Shown piece by piece: positions 33,258-40,961 of a stretch of DNA of 54,947 nt; within the stretch, counting starts at the first letter, position 1; every line of letters begins with the position of its first letter. The stretch comes from Thermodesulfobacteriota bacterium (GTDB taxonomy: Bacteria; Desulfobacterota; Anaeroferrophillalia; Anaeroferrophillales; Tharpellaceae). The notes beneath the pieces are model-generated. The model did no database searches. It was not told the DNA's origin and was given only the letters and a program-made list of their open reading frames with translations. The DNA is taken from contig JANTFH010000012.1 in NCBI GenBank assembly GCA_024763535.1, positions 1 to 54,947 of the forward strand, in the 5' to 3' direction. A program made the position numbers and the translations under genes.

Positions 33258-35630
33258 ATGCGTAACTTGCTACTCAGTTCTATCCTTACTCTTCTTCTTA
33301 TACTTATTCTCGGAGCCTGCGGGGCCAAGGCCCCGTTGCCGGTGGCCTTTACACCGCCGACCCATAGAATCAACTACCTGAAAGAGGTAAAACCGCTGCT
33401 CGACAAACGCTGCGTCATCTGCCACTCCTGTTATAACTCACCCTGCCAACTTAAATTCAGCTCCTACGACGGTCTCGACCGGGGCGCGACCAAAAAGAAG
33501 GTCTATGATGCCACCCGGCTGACAACGATGGATCCGACCCGGCTCTTTATTGATGCCCAGAGTACTGAAGAGTGGCGCGAAAAAGGCTTTTTTTCGGTTA
33601 CCGACAATGATGCCGGGCCGGGATTAAACAACTCGATTATGCTGCAACTGCTCTCCCACAAGATGGAGCACCCAAAAAGTGTCGGCGACTACTTTCCCGA
33701 AGCTGATGATCTGACCTGCTCCGCTACCCGGATTGAACTCGGCGGCTACCTCGAAAAACATCCCAACCGGGGCATGCCATTCGGCTTCCCGCCGCTGACT
33801 AAAGATGAATTCAACCTGATCGCAGGCTGGCTCTCTCAAGGCGCTAAGGGACCGTCACTTAAGGAACAGGCACAGCTAATCAGCCCTTCGGCAACGGACA
33901 AAGCGGAGATCGTTAAATGGGAGAATTTTTTCAATCAGGATGATGCCAAACACGCAATGACCGCCCGTTATCTCTACGAGCATCTCTTTTTGGCCCATAT
34001 CCGCTTCAGTGACAACGAGTATTATGAACTGGTACGCTCAACCACAGGTCCCGGTGAACCGGTTGAACTGATCAATACCGTCCGTCCCTATGACGACCCG
34101 GAAACCGAACACTTTTATTATCGTTTCCGTAAAATATACTCAACTATCGTTCATAAAACCCATATGGTCTTTGAACTCAACGATACAGTCTTAAAACGTT
34201 TTCAGGAGATTTTCATCCAACCGGAATGGCTGCAGGAGCCCCACCGGGTCGGCTACAACGAACAACTGTCAGCTAATCCTTTCCGCGCCTTCGAACAGAT
34301 ACCGCCCCGTTCCCGTTACCAATTTCTCCTTGACAACAGCCACTATATCATCATGACCTTCATCCGCGGCCCGGTCTGCAAAGGCCAGATCGCCTTAAAC
34401 GTTATCAACGACCACTTCTGGGTCATGTTCCTGGACCCCGACTATGATCTCAGTGTCAAATTTCCCGGTTTTCTCAAACTCCAGGAAAACAATCTCAGCA
34501 TGCCGATTGAAAAGGGAAGCAAGTTTAAGTTGGCCGACATAATCAAAGACCGGAACCACTACCGTAAAAGGGTTGTCGACTATTATCACGCCCACCAGGA
34601 CTTTTATATGGCCAACTACTACAAAGGTCTGGGTTATGATGCTATCTGGCGCGGCAACCGGGCTGAAGATGCGCCGCTGCTCACCGTCTACCGCCATTTC
34701 GACAGTGGTTCGGTACATCGCGGCGCCCTGGGCAATCTGCCACGAACGCTCTGGGTTATAGACTACCCTCTCTTTGAACGGATCTATTATGCGCTGGTTG
34801 CCGGTTTTGATGTTTTCGGCACAGTCGGGCATCAGTTAATGATCCGCCGCTACATGGACAATTTAAGGATGGAAGGCGAAAGCGCCATGCTTAATTTTCT
34901 CCCGGCGAATGAACGCCGGAATATCATGCAGGAGTGGAATATCGGCATCAAACTTGACAAACTTAACTACCATGACTCTAAGATGCCGGCCCGTATTAAA
35001 TTTACCTCAGCCGATCATCAGCGTGAATTCATAGAGACTATGATCAGGGATCATTTCAACCCGCGATGCGGCATCCACCTCGATCCGATAAACTACATGT
35101 CAGCTGATGAGACCTACCCTCTACTGCCGCAGGAGTACAAAACCAAAAATGATTTTCTCCAGGGTCTCCGGGCCTCGGTTCGACCCGGAACTCCGATTGT
35201 CAAAGCTTTGACGGACAGCAACGACAACCTCGCCTATCTTCGGGTCAAAGTCAATGAGGCTGATGACAAGGATGATTTCGTCCTCTCAATTGTGGTCAAC
35301 CGCTGGCATGATAATGTCGCCGAGATGTTCTTTGAGAAAAGTAACCTGAATCACGAGCTCGATAATATCGATTTCCTCCCCGGCTTCGTTGGTTCCTACC
35401 CCAACTATCTACTTGAGGTAAACTTGAGTGATCTGCCGGAATTCTTAGAGTTGATAAACAAATTCGACATCGAAAAAGGCAGTTTGGAAAAACTGAAAAA
35501 ATTCGGCATAAACCGCGGTAAGGAAGATTTCTGGGAACACTTCGACTGGTTCCAGAAACGCTACCTTAAAGATGAACCGATTCAAGGAGGACTGTTCGAC
35601 CTGAACCGTTACTATTACCATGCCGATTAA
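33258..35630 (+). CDS. cti: Fatty acid cis/trans isomerase (CTI), haem lipoprotein
   Basis: Cti converts cis to trans unsaturated fatty acids in membrane lipids, a quick answer to solvents and other membrane stress. The 790 residues match the family length. The N-terminus is a lipoprotein signal (LILILGAC, Cys21). A single c-type haem motif CVICH lies at 52-56 inside KRCVICHSCYNSPCQLKFSSYD, which is characteristic of Cti. It is therefore periplasmic. It follows the ATP-grasp/7TM genes after 94 bases, and the whole block from 27.9 to 35.6 kb concerns the cell envelope. Confidence 0.93.
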   Translation: MRNLLLSSILTLLLILILGACGAKAPLPVAFTPPTHRINYLKEVKPLLDKRCVICHSCYNSPCQLKFSSYDGLDRGATKKKVYDATRLTTMDPTRLFIDAQSTEEWREKGFFSVTDNDAGPGLNNSIMLQLLSHKMEHPKSVGDYFPEADDLTCSATRIELGGYLEKHPNRGMPFGFPPLTKDEFNLIAGWLSQGAKGPSLKEQAQLISPSATDKAEIVKWENFFNQDDAKHAMTARYLYEHLFLAHIRFSDNEYYELVRSTTGPGEPVELINTVRPYDDPETEHFYYRFRKIYSTIVHKTHMVFELNDTVLKRFQEIFIQPEWLQEPHRVGYNEQLSANPFRAFEQIPPRSRYQFLLDNSHYIIMTFIRGPVCKGQIALNVINDHFWVMFLDPDYDLSVKFPGFLKLQENNLSMPIEKGSKFKLADIIKDRNHYRKRVVDYYHAHQDFYMANYYKGLGYDAIWRGNRAEDAPLLTVYRHFDSGSVHRGALGNLPRTLWVIDYPLFERIYYALVAGFDVFGTVGHQLMIRRYMDNLRMEGESAMLNFLPANERRNIMQEWNIGIKLDKLNYHDSKMPARIKFTSADHQREFIETMIRDHFNPRCGIHLDPINYMSADETYPLLPQEYKTKNDFLQGLRASVRPGTPIVKALTDSNDNLAYLRVKVNEADDKDDFVLSIVVNRWHDNVAEMFFEKSNLNHELDNIDFLPGFVGSYPNYLLEVNLSDLPEFLELINKFDIEKGSLEKLKKFGINRGKEDFWEHFDWFQKRYLKDEPIQGGLFDLNRYYYHAD

Positions 35631-35668
35631 GTAAAAATCGGTCCAAGATGATTTCGTGGTCTCTTAAG

Positions 35669-36820
35669 TCAATAAATTATCGATTTACTTGGAACCAGGT
35701 CATGCAGGAACTGTTCACAAGGAAGGCAGAGGATATTTTTGATTTTTGACCGTTCATTTCCTCGGTAAAGAAGAAGGGTTTGTGCTTCTGGATAATCTTC
35801 TTGAAAGGTAATTAAACCTTTGAGCATTTTATTGTTAATTTTGGCGGAGTTTTTAACCTCTATGGCCCAAAAGGTGTCTTGACCGTAGAGTATAAAATCA
35901 ACCTCAACCCCCGATTTTGTGCGCCAGTAATAGAGTTTACAAGGTTTATCACCGTATGCGATCCAGGCTCTCAGATGTTGGGCGATGAGACCTTCCAGAC
36001 CAGCTCCATCAATTTCTTGAGGGCTATCTAAAGGACCTGTCGGTCGTAATGAGCAAAAAACGCCACTATCAAAATAATAGAATTTAGGGTGGGAAATTAG
36101 ATGACGTTTGGCCCGCCGAGAAAAAACCGGCACGCGGAAAGAGAGGAGCAGGTCATCAAGAACCGCAAGATAATTATCAACGGTTTTTCGTTTTACCTGG
36201 CATTCTCTTGCAATTTCAGAAACATTTATGGTGCTACCGTGAGAAAAGCTTGCAGCTTCCAAAAAGCGGCTAAAAGCCCCGATATTTCGAACGACCCCTT
36301 CCATCTGGACTTCCTCTTGCAGGTAGAGAGCCACATATGAAGCAAGAGTTTCTTGCGGGCTCATGGCCTTGGTAATCAACGGAACCAGTCCGATTTGTAA
36401 ACTATCAGCCAGAGAGAATGCTTCTCCGAGTTCAGCCGCCATAAAAGGATGCATTGTTTTCACAATGGCGCGGCCAGCCAAAAGATCAACACCTGTCCTT
36501 TTCAGTTTTCGGGCACTGGAACCGGTCAGGATAAACTGAATTCCAGTCCCTTTCTCAAGAAGTTCGTGCACCACATCAAGAAGCTCAGGAACTTTTTGGA
36601 CTTCATCAATTATGATGGTTTTCCCGTCTGCACCATTTGTTATTTCTCGTAATCGTTCGGGCCTGGCTGAATATAGACGAAACAGTTCCGGTGCAAGAAG
36701 ATCAATCACCACAGATTCCGGGTAGTGGTGCTTTAGCCAAGTAGATTTTCCCGTCCCTCTGGGACCGAAAAGAAAAAAACTTTGTTTAGGTGCCTTAAAA
36801 AAACGACTTACTGTTTCCAT
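35669..36820 (-). CDS. AAA_14/DUF4143 ATPase
   Basis: A 383-residue protein of the common AAA-DUF4143 type. Walker A is GPRGTGKS (19-26) and Walker B is TIIIDEVQKVPEL (~68-80), followed by the sensor phrase FILTGSSARKL. A winged-helix part (ARECQVKRKTVDNYLAVLDD) and the nuclease-like DUF4143 end (KLYYWRTKSGVEVDFIL ... IEVKNSAKI) follow. The GVEVDF...EVKNS pattern matches the restriction-endonuclease-like fold. These genes are mobile and of unknown role, often next to toxin-antitoxin genes as here. GGAGG precedes the ATG. It converges with cti. Confidence 0.9.
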   Translation of the reverse strand: METVSRFFKAPKQSFFLFGPRGTGKSTWLKHHYPESVVIDLLAPELFRLYSARPERLREITNGADGKTIIIDEVQKVPELLDVVHELLEKGTGIQFILTGSSARKLKRTGVDLLAGRAIVKTMHPFMAAELGEAFSLADSLQIGLVPLITKAMSPQETLASYVALYLQEEVQMEGVVRNIGAFSRFLEAASFSHGSTINVSEIARECQVKRKTVDNYLAVLDDLLLSFRVPVFSRRAKRHLISHPKFYYFDSGVFCSLRPTGPLDSPQEIDGAGLEGLIAQHLRAWIAYGDKPCKLYYWRTKSGVEVDFILYGQDTFWAIEVKNSAKINNKMLKGLITFQEDYPEAQTLLLYRGNERSKIKNILCLPCEQFLHDLVPSKSIIY

Positions 36821-36847
36821 TTCCGCCTCCTTTTTTGTATCTACAAC

Positions 36848-36991
36848 TCAAAATATCATACCGTTGAAGCATATGCAAGGAGATTTTAGTGCAAGAACCG
36901 GGCAGGCTTCCATGCAGGAGCCACAAGCCGTACACTCTTCGGGAGATTTTATTTGTCTGATGTTGCAATAAATAAGCTCAATTATTGACAA
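36848..36991 (-). pseudogene. Remnant of a 4Fe-4S ferredoxin-type gene
   Basis: A minus-strand frame of 47 codons encodes SPEECTACGSCMEACPVLAL, a perfect CxxCxxCxxxCP cluster-binding motif. It has no ATG and no ribosome site; a TTG at the upstream edge is the only start. It overlaps the promoter of the plus-strand antitoxin gene. It is best read as the last piece of a ferredoxin-like gene cut off when the ATPase and toxin-antitoxin genes arrived. A small functional ferredoxin is unlikely because only one cluster motif remains. Confidence 0.5.
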
Positions 36992-37013
36992 CCAGACCAG
37001 ACCAGACTATACT
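36985..37013 (+). promoter_or_regulatory. Promoter of the Phd/VapC-type pair, with triplicated GACCA in the spacer
   Basis: A perfect -35 TTGACA (36985-36990), 17-bp spacer and TATACT (37008-37013). The spacer is almost wholly made of three GACCA direct repeats. Antitoxins of this type repress their own promoter, so the repeats are a candidate operator. Confidence 0.7.
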
Positions 37014-37044
37014 ATTTATAGCGCACTGAAAAATGGAGGCTATA

Positions 37045-37305
37045 ATGCAAATCACCAATATTTCTGAAGCCAAAGCGAGTTTATCTCATTTGATCAAAAC
37101 AATTCAGGAAACAAATGAACCAATCATTATCGGTAAAGCTGGTGAACCGGTCGCAATTCTCTCTGCCTATAAAAAGGAGACATCGCCACGACAATTAGGC
37201 GGCAGTTGGGAAGGGAAGGTAAAGATATCCAAGGGTTTTGACAATCTGGATAAAGAGATTTCCGATAGTTTCTATAATTCTCCTCTTTTCCCGGAGAAAA
37301 CATGA
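37045..37305 (+). CDS. Antitoxin, Phd/YefM family
   Basis: Start set at the ATG at 37045, which has GGAGG seven bases upstream; a frame from 37033 adds four codons. The 86-residue product begins MQITNISEAKASLSHLI and contains PIIIGKAGEPVAILSAY, the DNA-binding part of Phd/YefM antitoxins. The C-terminal ~35 residues are the expected toxin-binding tail. It overlaps the toxin gene by 4 bases and follows a strong promoter with repeats suited to autoregulation. Confidence 0.9.
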   Translation: MQITNISEAKASLSHLIKTIQETNEPIIIGKAGEPVAILSAYKKETSPRQLGGSWEGKVKISKGFDNLDKEISDSFYNSPLFPEKT

Positions 37306-37679
37306 ATATCCTTCTTGATACTCATGTTTTAATTTGGTCTTTAGAGAATAATCCCACGTTGTCTGATGCCGCAAGGAACAGCATCACCACGGCCGGGAAT
37401 ATGGTTTTTGTAAGCTCGGTCTCACTTTGGGAAATCAATATCAAAAAAAGTCTGGGTAAACTTGACGTCCCGGACAATCTCCAGGAAGAGATCAGACTGC
37501 ATAGATTTACACCCTTAAATATAAATTTTGCTCATGCAGAACTCGCCGGAAAGCTGCCGGACATTCACAATGACCCTTTTGATCGAATGCTGATTGCTCA
37601 GGCAATCATAGAAAAGCTTAAACTCGTAACCCGTGATCGGTTAATCGCCGGGTATGATGTAGATTTGATTCAGGCATAG
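37302..37679 (+). CDS. vapC: Toxin, PIN-domain RNase (VapC family)
   Basis: A 125-residue PIN domain. The acidic residues of the active site are in MNILLDTHVLIW (Asp6), SSVSLWEINIKK (Glu near 44) and NDPFDRMLIAQA (Asp near 91-94), with a final acidic residue near VTRDRLI. PIN toxins cut RNA. Pairing of a PIN toxin with a Phd-type antitoxin is common. ATGA overlap with the antitoxin secures coupling. Confidence 0.92.
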   Translation: MNILLDTHVLIWSLENNPTLSDAARNSITTAGNMVFVSSVSLWEINIKKSLGKLDVPDNLQEEIRLHRFTPLNINFAHAELAGKLPDIHNDPFDRMLIAQAIIEKLKLVTRDRLIAGYDVDLIQA

Positions 37680-37766
37680 AAAAAATCACCGATAAAAGCC
37701 CACCGTCTGTCTCAAGCTGGAGCTCGGTACACTATAAAAACTCTCCATTCCCCTTGGCCTGACAGT

Positions 37767-38204
37767 TTATTTGCTTTTTCTAAGAAAAATCACCTTAAAT
37801 GTCTGATTCATCGGCGCCTGATGGTAGAAACCCACCAGAGCATCTTTTTCGGCATAATAGTAGAGCTTATAGGTTGATCCTTCATAGCCCTTATCCTGAA
37901 ATTTGATATCGAGTCTGATAAGCTTCTCCTGAGTTGAGATTCCCGCTTGCGCAATATAAATTGGCCTGGGGTTGAAATACTCCACCACGGCCCGGCCATC
38001 AGCCTGAACCTGGCTGACTTTGATCAGATAACCACCGTCTGTCCGCTGCCACTCCCCGGCAATAATACCATAATCAATTTTCACCGGAGCCGGCTCGGCA
38101 CCGGCCAATGAAGAATTTGCATTGACTACGCCGGCCACCGCCCAGAAAGCTATTAACGTAAATGTTAAAACCAACAGATTTAGCGAAGATTTTCTTTTTC
38201 GCAT
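37767..38204 (-). CDS. Small secreted protein of unknown function
   Basis: The 145-residue product has a signal peptide (NLLVLTFTLIAFWAVAGVVNA). The mature part is beta-rich with GEWQRTDGGYLIKVSQVQADGRAVVEYFNP and ends FKVIFLRKSK. It looks like a single small barrel domain that may bind a ligand, but I do not recognise the family with certainty. CGGAGGG precedes the ATG. It lies 90 bases after an exported HAD protein on the same strand, separated by a 9-bp hairpin. Confidence 0.75.
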   Translation of the reverse strand: MRKRKSSLNLLVLTFTLIAFWAVAGVVNANSSLAGAEPAPVKIDYGIIAGEWQRTDGGYLIKVSQVQADGRAVVEYFNPRPIYIAQAGISTQEKLIRLDIKFQDKGYEGSTYKLYYYAEKDALVGFYHQAPMNQTFKVIFLRKSK

Positions 38205-38257
38205 ATTATTCCCTCCGGGTTATTGTTCACCCTTGATACTTATCAGTTTTGCTTTTA

Positions 38258-38285
38258 GTTCACCGTTCGATGTTGGACGGTGAAC
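38258..38285 (-). terminator. Inverted repeat between the HAD gene and the next gene
   Basis: GTTCACCGT and ACGGTGAAC form a 9-bp perfect stem with a 10-nt loop. No clear T run follows, so full termination is uncertain. The loop resembles the GTTGGAC repeats near 51.7 kb. Confidence 0.4.
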
Positions 38286-38294
38286 TTTGAATGT

Positions 38295-39320
38295 TCAATA
38301 AGGATAAACAACTTTCCAATCTTTTTTCATATCGACAACCGTCCAGCCTTTGGTTTGAGCTTCTATCAGAGCCTTATCAAGACGGCCGACATGACCTTTC
38401 TTATCGTAGGCAAATTCCCGTTCTGCATCGGTGTGGTGGACAATCAAACCCAAACGTTTGCCTTTACCGGCAGTCGTCCACTGCAACATCTGCAGATCCC
38501 CGTCGGAGTTACCGAAAGCGGCAATCGGCCGGCGCCCGATATGTAAATTAATAGCAACCGGCTTACCTTCTTTATCATCGATAAAATTCATTTCCGGCAA
38601 GCTAATTATAACGGGTTTACCGTCACGCAACTTAAATTTAGTTTTGAGACTGCTGCCGACTACCTGCTCCGGCGGGATACCATAGACAGCTTCAACCCAG
38701 GGCCGCATAAACTCAATGCCACCGCCGGAGACAATAAAAGTTTTGAAACCATTTCCCCGCAGATAAACAAGAACTTCCAGCATCGGCTTAAAAATCAGCT
38801 CGGTATAGGGCCTGTTCAGAGTGGGATGCTTGGCCGTTTTCAACCATCTTTTGACGATGTCAGTAAATTCGCTGGTCGTCATCCCGGAATGAGTTGCCAT
38901 AACCAGTTCGAGCAGGCCCTTTTCCCCGGACTTTGCCAGAGTCGATAGATCTCTTTCCAGAGCGGCCTTGAAAGGTTGGGTGGTTTTCCATTCAGGATGT
39001 TCCGGAGCCATCTCTTTTAAGCGATCCAAAACGAAAAACAGTTGAAAATATACTGGTTTTTCTGACCATAAGGTACCGTCATTATCAAAAACGGCAATTC
39101 TCTCCGCCGGAGCAACATAATCTGGCCCTTGAGGGTTGGTGACGGCCGCAACAAAATCAATAATTGCCTGTTTTGCCGGAACATTGTTCCAAGATGGTAG
39201 GGGGTTATTTTTAGCGGCCGAAGCTACGGCCGGGTTGAGCTGAGAGAAAACAATAAAAAGAAACGCAATAAAAGCGACCCTAAAAGATAAAAAAACCGTT
39301 TTTTTCGACAATCTACACAT
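38295..39320 (-). CDS. Exported HAD-superfamily phosphatase
   Basis: The 341-residue protein has a hydrophobic signal (VAFIAFLFIVFSQLNPAVASA). A HAD phosphatase fold follows. Motif I is FDNDGTLW (Asp79, Asp81), motif II FIVSGGG, and motif IV AFGNSDGD. The cap region lies between motifs I and II, and the pattern resembles phosphoserine-phosphatase-like C1 caps. It should hydrolyse phosphate esters in the periplasm. AAGGAGATAA gives a good ribosome site. A small secreted protein follows on the same strand. Confidence 0.87.
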   Translation of the reverse strand: MCRLSKKTVFLSFRVAFIAFLFIVFSQLNPAVASAAKNNPLPSWNNVPAKQAIIDFVAAVTNPQGPDYVAPAERIAVFDNDGTLWSEKPVYFQLFFVLDRLKEMAPEHPEWKTTQPFKAALERDLSTLAKSGEKGLLELVMATHSGMTTSEFTDIVKRWLKTAKHPTLNRPYTELIFKPMLEVLVYLRGNGFKTFIVSGGGIEFMRPWVEAVYGIPPEQVVGSSLKTKFKLRDGKPVIISLPEMNFIDDKEGKPVAINLHIGRRPIAAFGNSDGDLQMLQWTTAGKGKRLGLIVHHTDAEREFAYDKKGHVGRLDKALIEAQTKGWTVVDMKKDWKVVYPY

Positions 39321-39699
39321 AAATTATCTCCTTAATCTTAGTTGTCATTCGATTAAATTTCGGGGGCATAACCCGATTCTACGAAGTAAATTGGGATTGT
39401 GTCTCCGAAATTTACGTAATTTACACCCGTAATTTACGGGCTAGCTGAATAATTTCGAACTATGTTACTAACGCGGTAATAAATCCTTCACTGCAAGCCC
39501 GCACCCGAGAGTAAAAGCTGCATTTTCTTAAAAGTAGCTTAAGGATGTCTCGAAAAATTAGAATTTTTACCAAAGGGCACAAGTGTTCAAGAGCAAGGCC
39601 GGCGAAGATTTTAACCACAGGAATACATTGAGTATTTTGAGGATTAAAATTTGAGCCTAACGCAGCTATTGAGCAAAAAGGCAATTTTTAGAGGTACCC
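39321..39699. other. 379-base intergenic region with hairpin and miniature element
   Basis: No gene is visible. It holds a small hairpin (CCCGTAA/TTACGGG, near 39427-39441), some AT-rich sequence and the second copy of the dispersed miniature element (39541-39702), which runs up to the stop codon of the FadL-type gene. It may hold the promoter of the HAD gene, but none was clear. Confidence 0.6.
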
Positions 39700-39702
39700 T
39701 TA
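39541..39702 (+). repeat. Miniature dispersed element, copy B
   Basis: About 162 bases, matching copy A at 14826-14967. The left end (AAGGATGTCTCGAAAAATT) and the inverse of the right end (AAGGGTACCTCTAAAAATT) agree at 15 of 19 positions and both are preceded by TT, giving TTAA at each tip. The right tip overlaps the TAA stop codon of the FadL-type gene. No ORF is inside. Compared with copy A it has about 18 extra bases after the left end. Confidence 0.78.
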
Positions 39703-40950
39703 AAATTTCCAGGCCATATTAAGGGTGAACACATTGACATTATAGGGGCTGAATTTTCCGGCGAGATCACCCGCCAGAGTCCCGGATTTTTCTAATTTCC
39801 CATCTTGAAGGTCAAGATATTCATAGGCAATGCCGACAGTCAGATCTTTACTCCAATCATATTGCAAACCACAGGCGTAGCGATACTGGCTGTCAACAGC
39901 AAGGCCGGGCGAGTTATTGGTTTTATCATCAACCGGTGACGTATCATAGGCAAAACCGCAAGAGAGAAGCCAGGCATCGGCAAGCCGGTACTGGGCACCG
40001 ATTGCGTAGTGCCAGGTATCATCGTAATCCAAATCAACTGTGAGAGAAGTACTTTTTTTATCTTTAATTGTAAACTCCTGCTTACCGAACGCACTTTGAT
40101 CCTGCCAGCCGAGGTTGGCAGTCAGGGCAAGTCTGGTAGTAAGCTGCTGGTAAACACTGAACATTACCGTCTGGGGAGCGGTCATATCAACATCAACTTT
40201 TTTACCCGCCAGACGATCTAGCGGCGGCAAAATACCTTTGGAGTTGGCCGCATCATCAAACTCAAGTTTGATCTCTGATCGGTAGGTCAAACCCAAACGG
40301 GTTCCCGAAAACGGTTCGTAAAGGATGCCCAAATTGTAACCATAAGCAACATCATCATCATCGAGTTTCAACTGACCATCCGGCCGGCCGCCAAGATTGT
40401 TTACGGCGATCTCCTGGTAAAGTTTACCGTAAACAATGTCTACACCGGCCCCAATTGAAAATTTATCATTAATGCGGTAAGCGATTGCGGGATTAACTGC
40501 AAAAGTTACAAGCTCCGCCTCCTGGCTATAGTAGCGGCCGGCCCAGTCATTATCATAATCTAAGCCCAGTCCGAAATAGGACGCCGCACCAATACCAAAA
40601 CTGATATCGGGAGAAAATTTGTGGACATAGCTTAAGCTACCAACCGGGGTAAAACTTCCGGCCTCTCCCCCATCGCCGCCATCATTTGTGGTTGAGGAGA
40701 TATCAAACTCGGCATTTACATCCAACCCGGCGAAACCTACCAACAGTTCAGAACGCTCGAGCCGGATCATCCCGGCCGGGTTAGAACCGACAGTTGAAGC
40801 ATCACTCGCCAGGGCGGCCCGCCCGGCGGCGGCCATGCCGCTGTCCGGAGTCCCCATTTCATAAAGCCAGAGACCGGCGGCCGCAGCCGCACTGGAAAAC
40901 AGCAACAAAGCTGTGACAACCATAATCATTTTTACCAAAAAAGTTCTCAT
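39700..40950 (-). CDS. FadL/OmpP1-family outer-membrane transport protein
   Basis: A 416-residue beta-barrel protein for uptake of hydrophobic molecules. It has a signal peptide (VTALLLFSSAAAAAG). The FadL start is easy to see: GMAAAGRAALASDASTVGSNPAGMIRLER, i.e. the conserved NPAG turn. A barrel with a C-terminal phenylalanine follows (TLNMAWKF). It lies 11 bases after the octahaem cytochrome gene on the same strand, so it is probably co-transcribed with the bc-type complex. Its stop codon coincides with the end of miniature element B. Confidence 0.9.
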   Translation of the reverse strand: MRTFLVKMIMVVTALLLFSSAAAAAGLWLYEMGTPDSGMAAAGRAALASDASTVGSNPAGMIRLERSELLVGFAGLDVNAEFDISSTTNDGGDGGEAGSFTPVGSLSYVHKFSPDISFGIGAASYFGLGLDYDNDWAGRYYSQEAELVTFAVNPAIAYRINDKFSIGAGVDIVYGKLYQEIAVNNLGGRPDGQLKLDDDDVAYGYNLGILYEPFSGTRLGLTYRSEIKLEFDDAANSKGILPPLDRLAGKKVDVDMTAPQTVMFSVYQQLTTRLALTANLGWQDQSAFGKQEFTIKDKKSTSLTVDLDYDDTWHYAIGAQYRLADAWLLSCGFAYDTSPVDDKTNNSPGLAVDSQYRYACGLQYDWSKDLTVGIAYEYLDLQDGKLEKSGTLAGDLAGKFSPYNVNVFTLNMAWKF

Positions 40951-40961
40951 TTTTGATTTCC

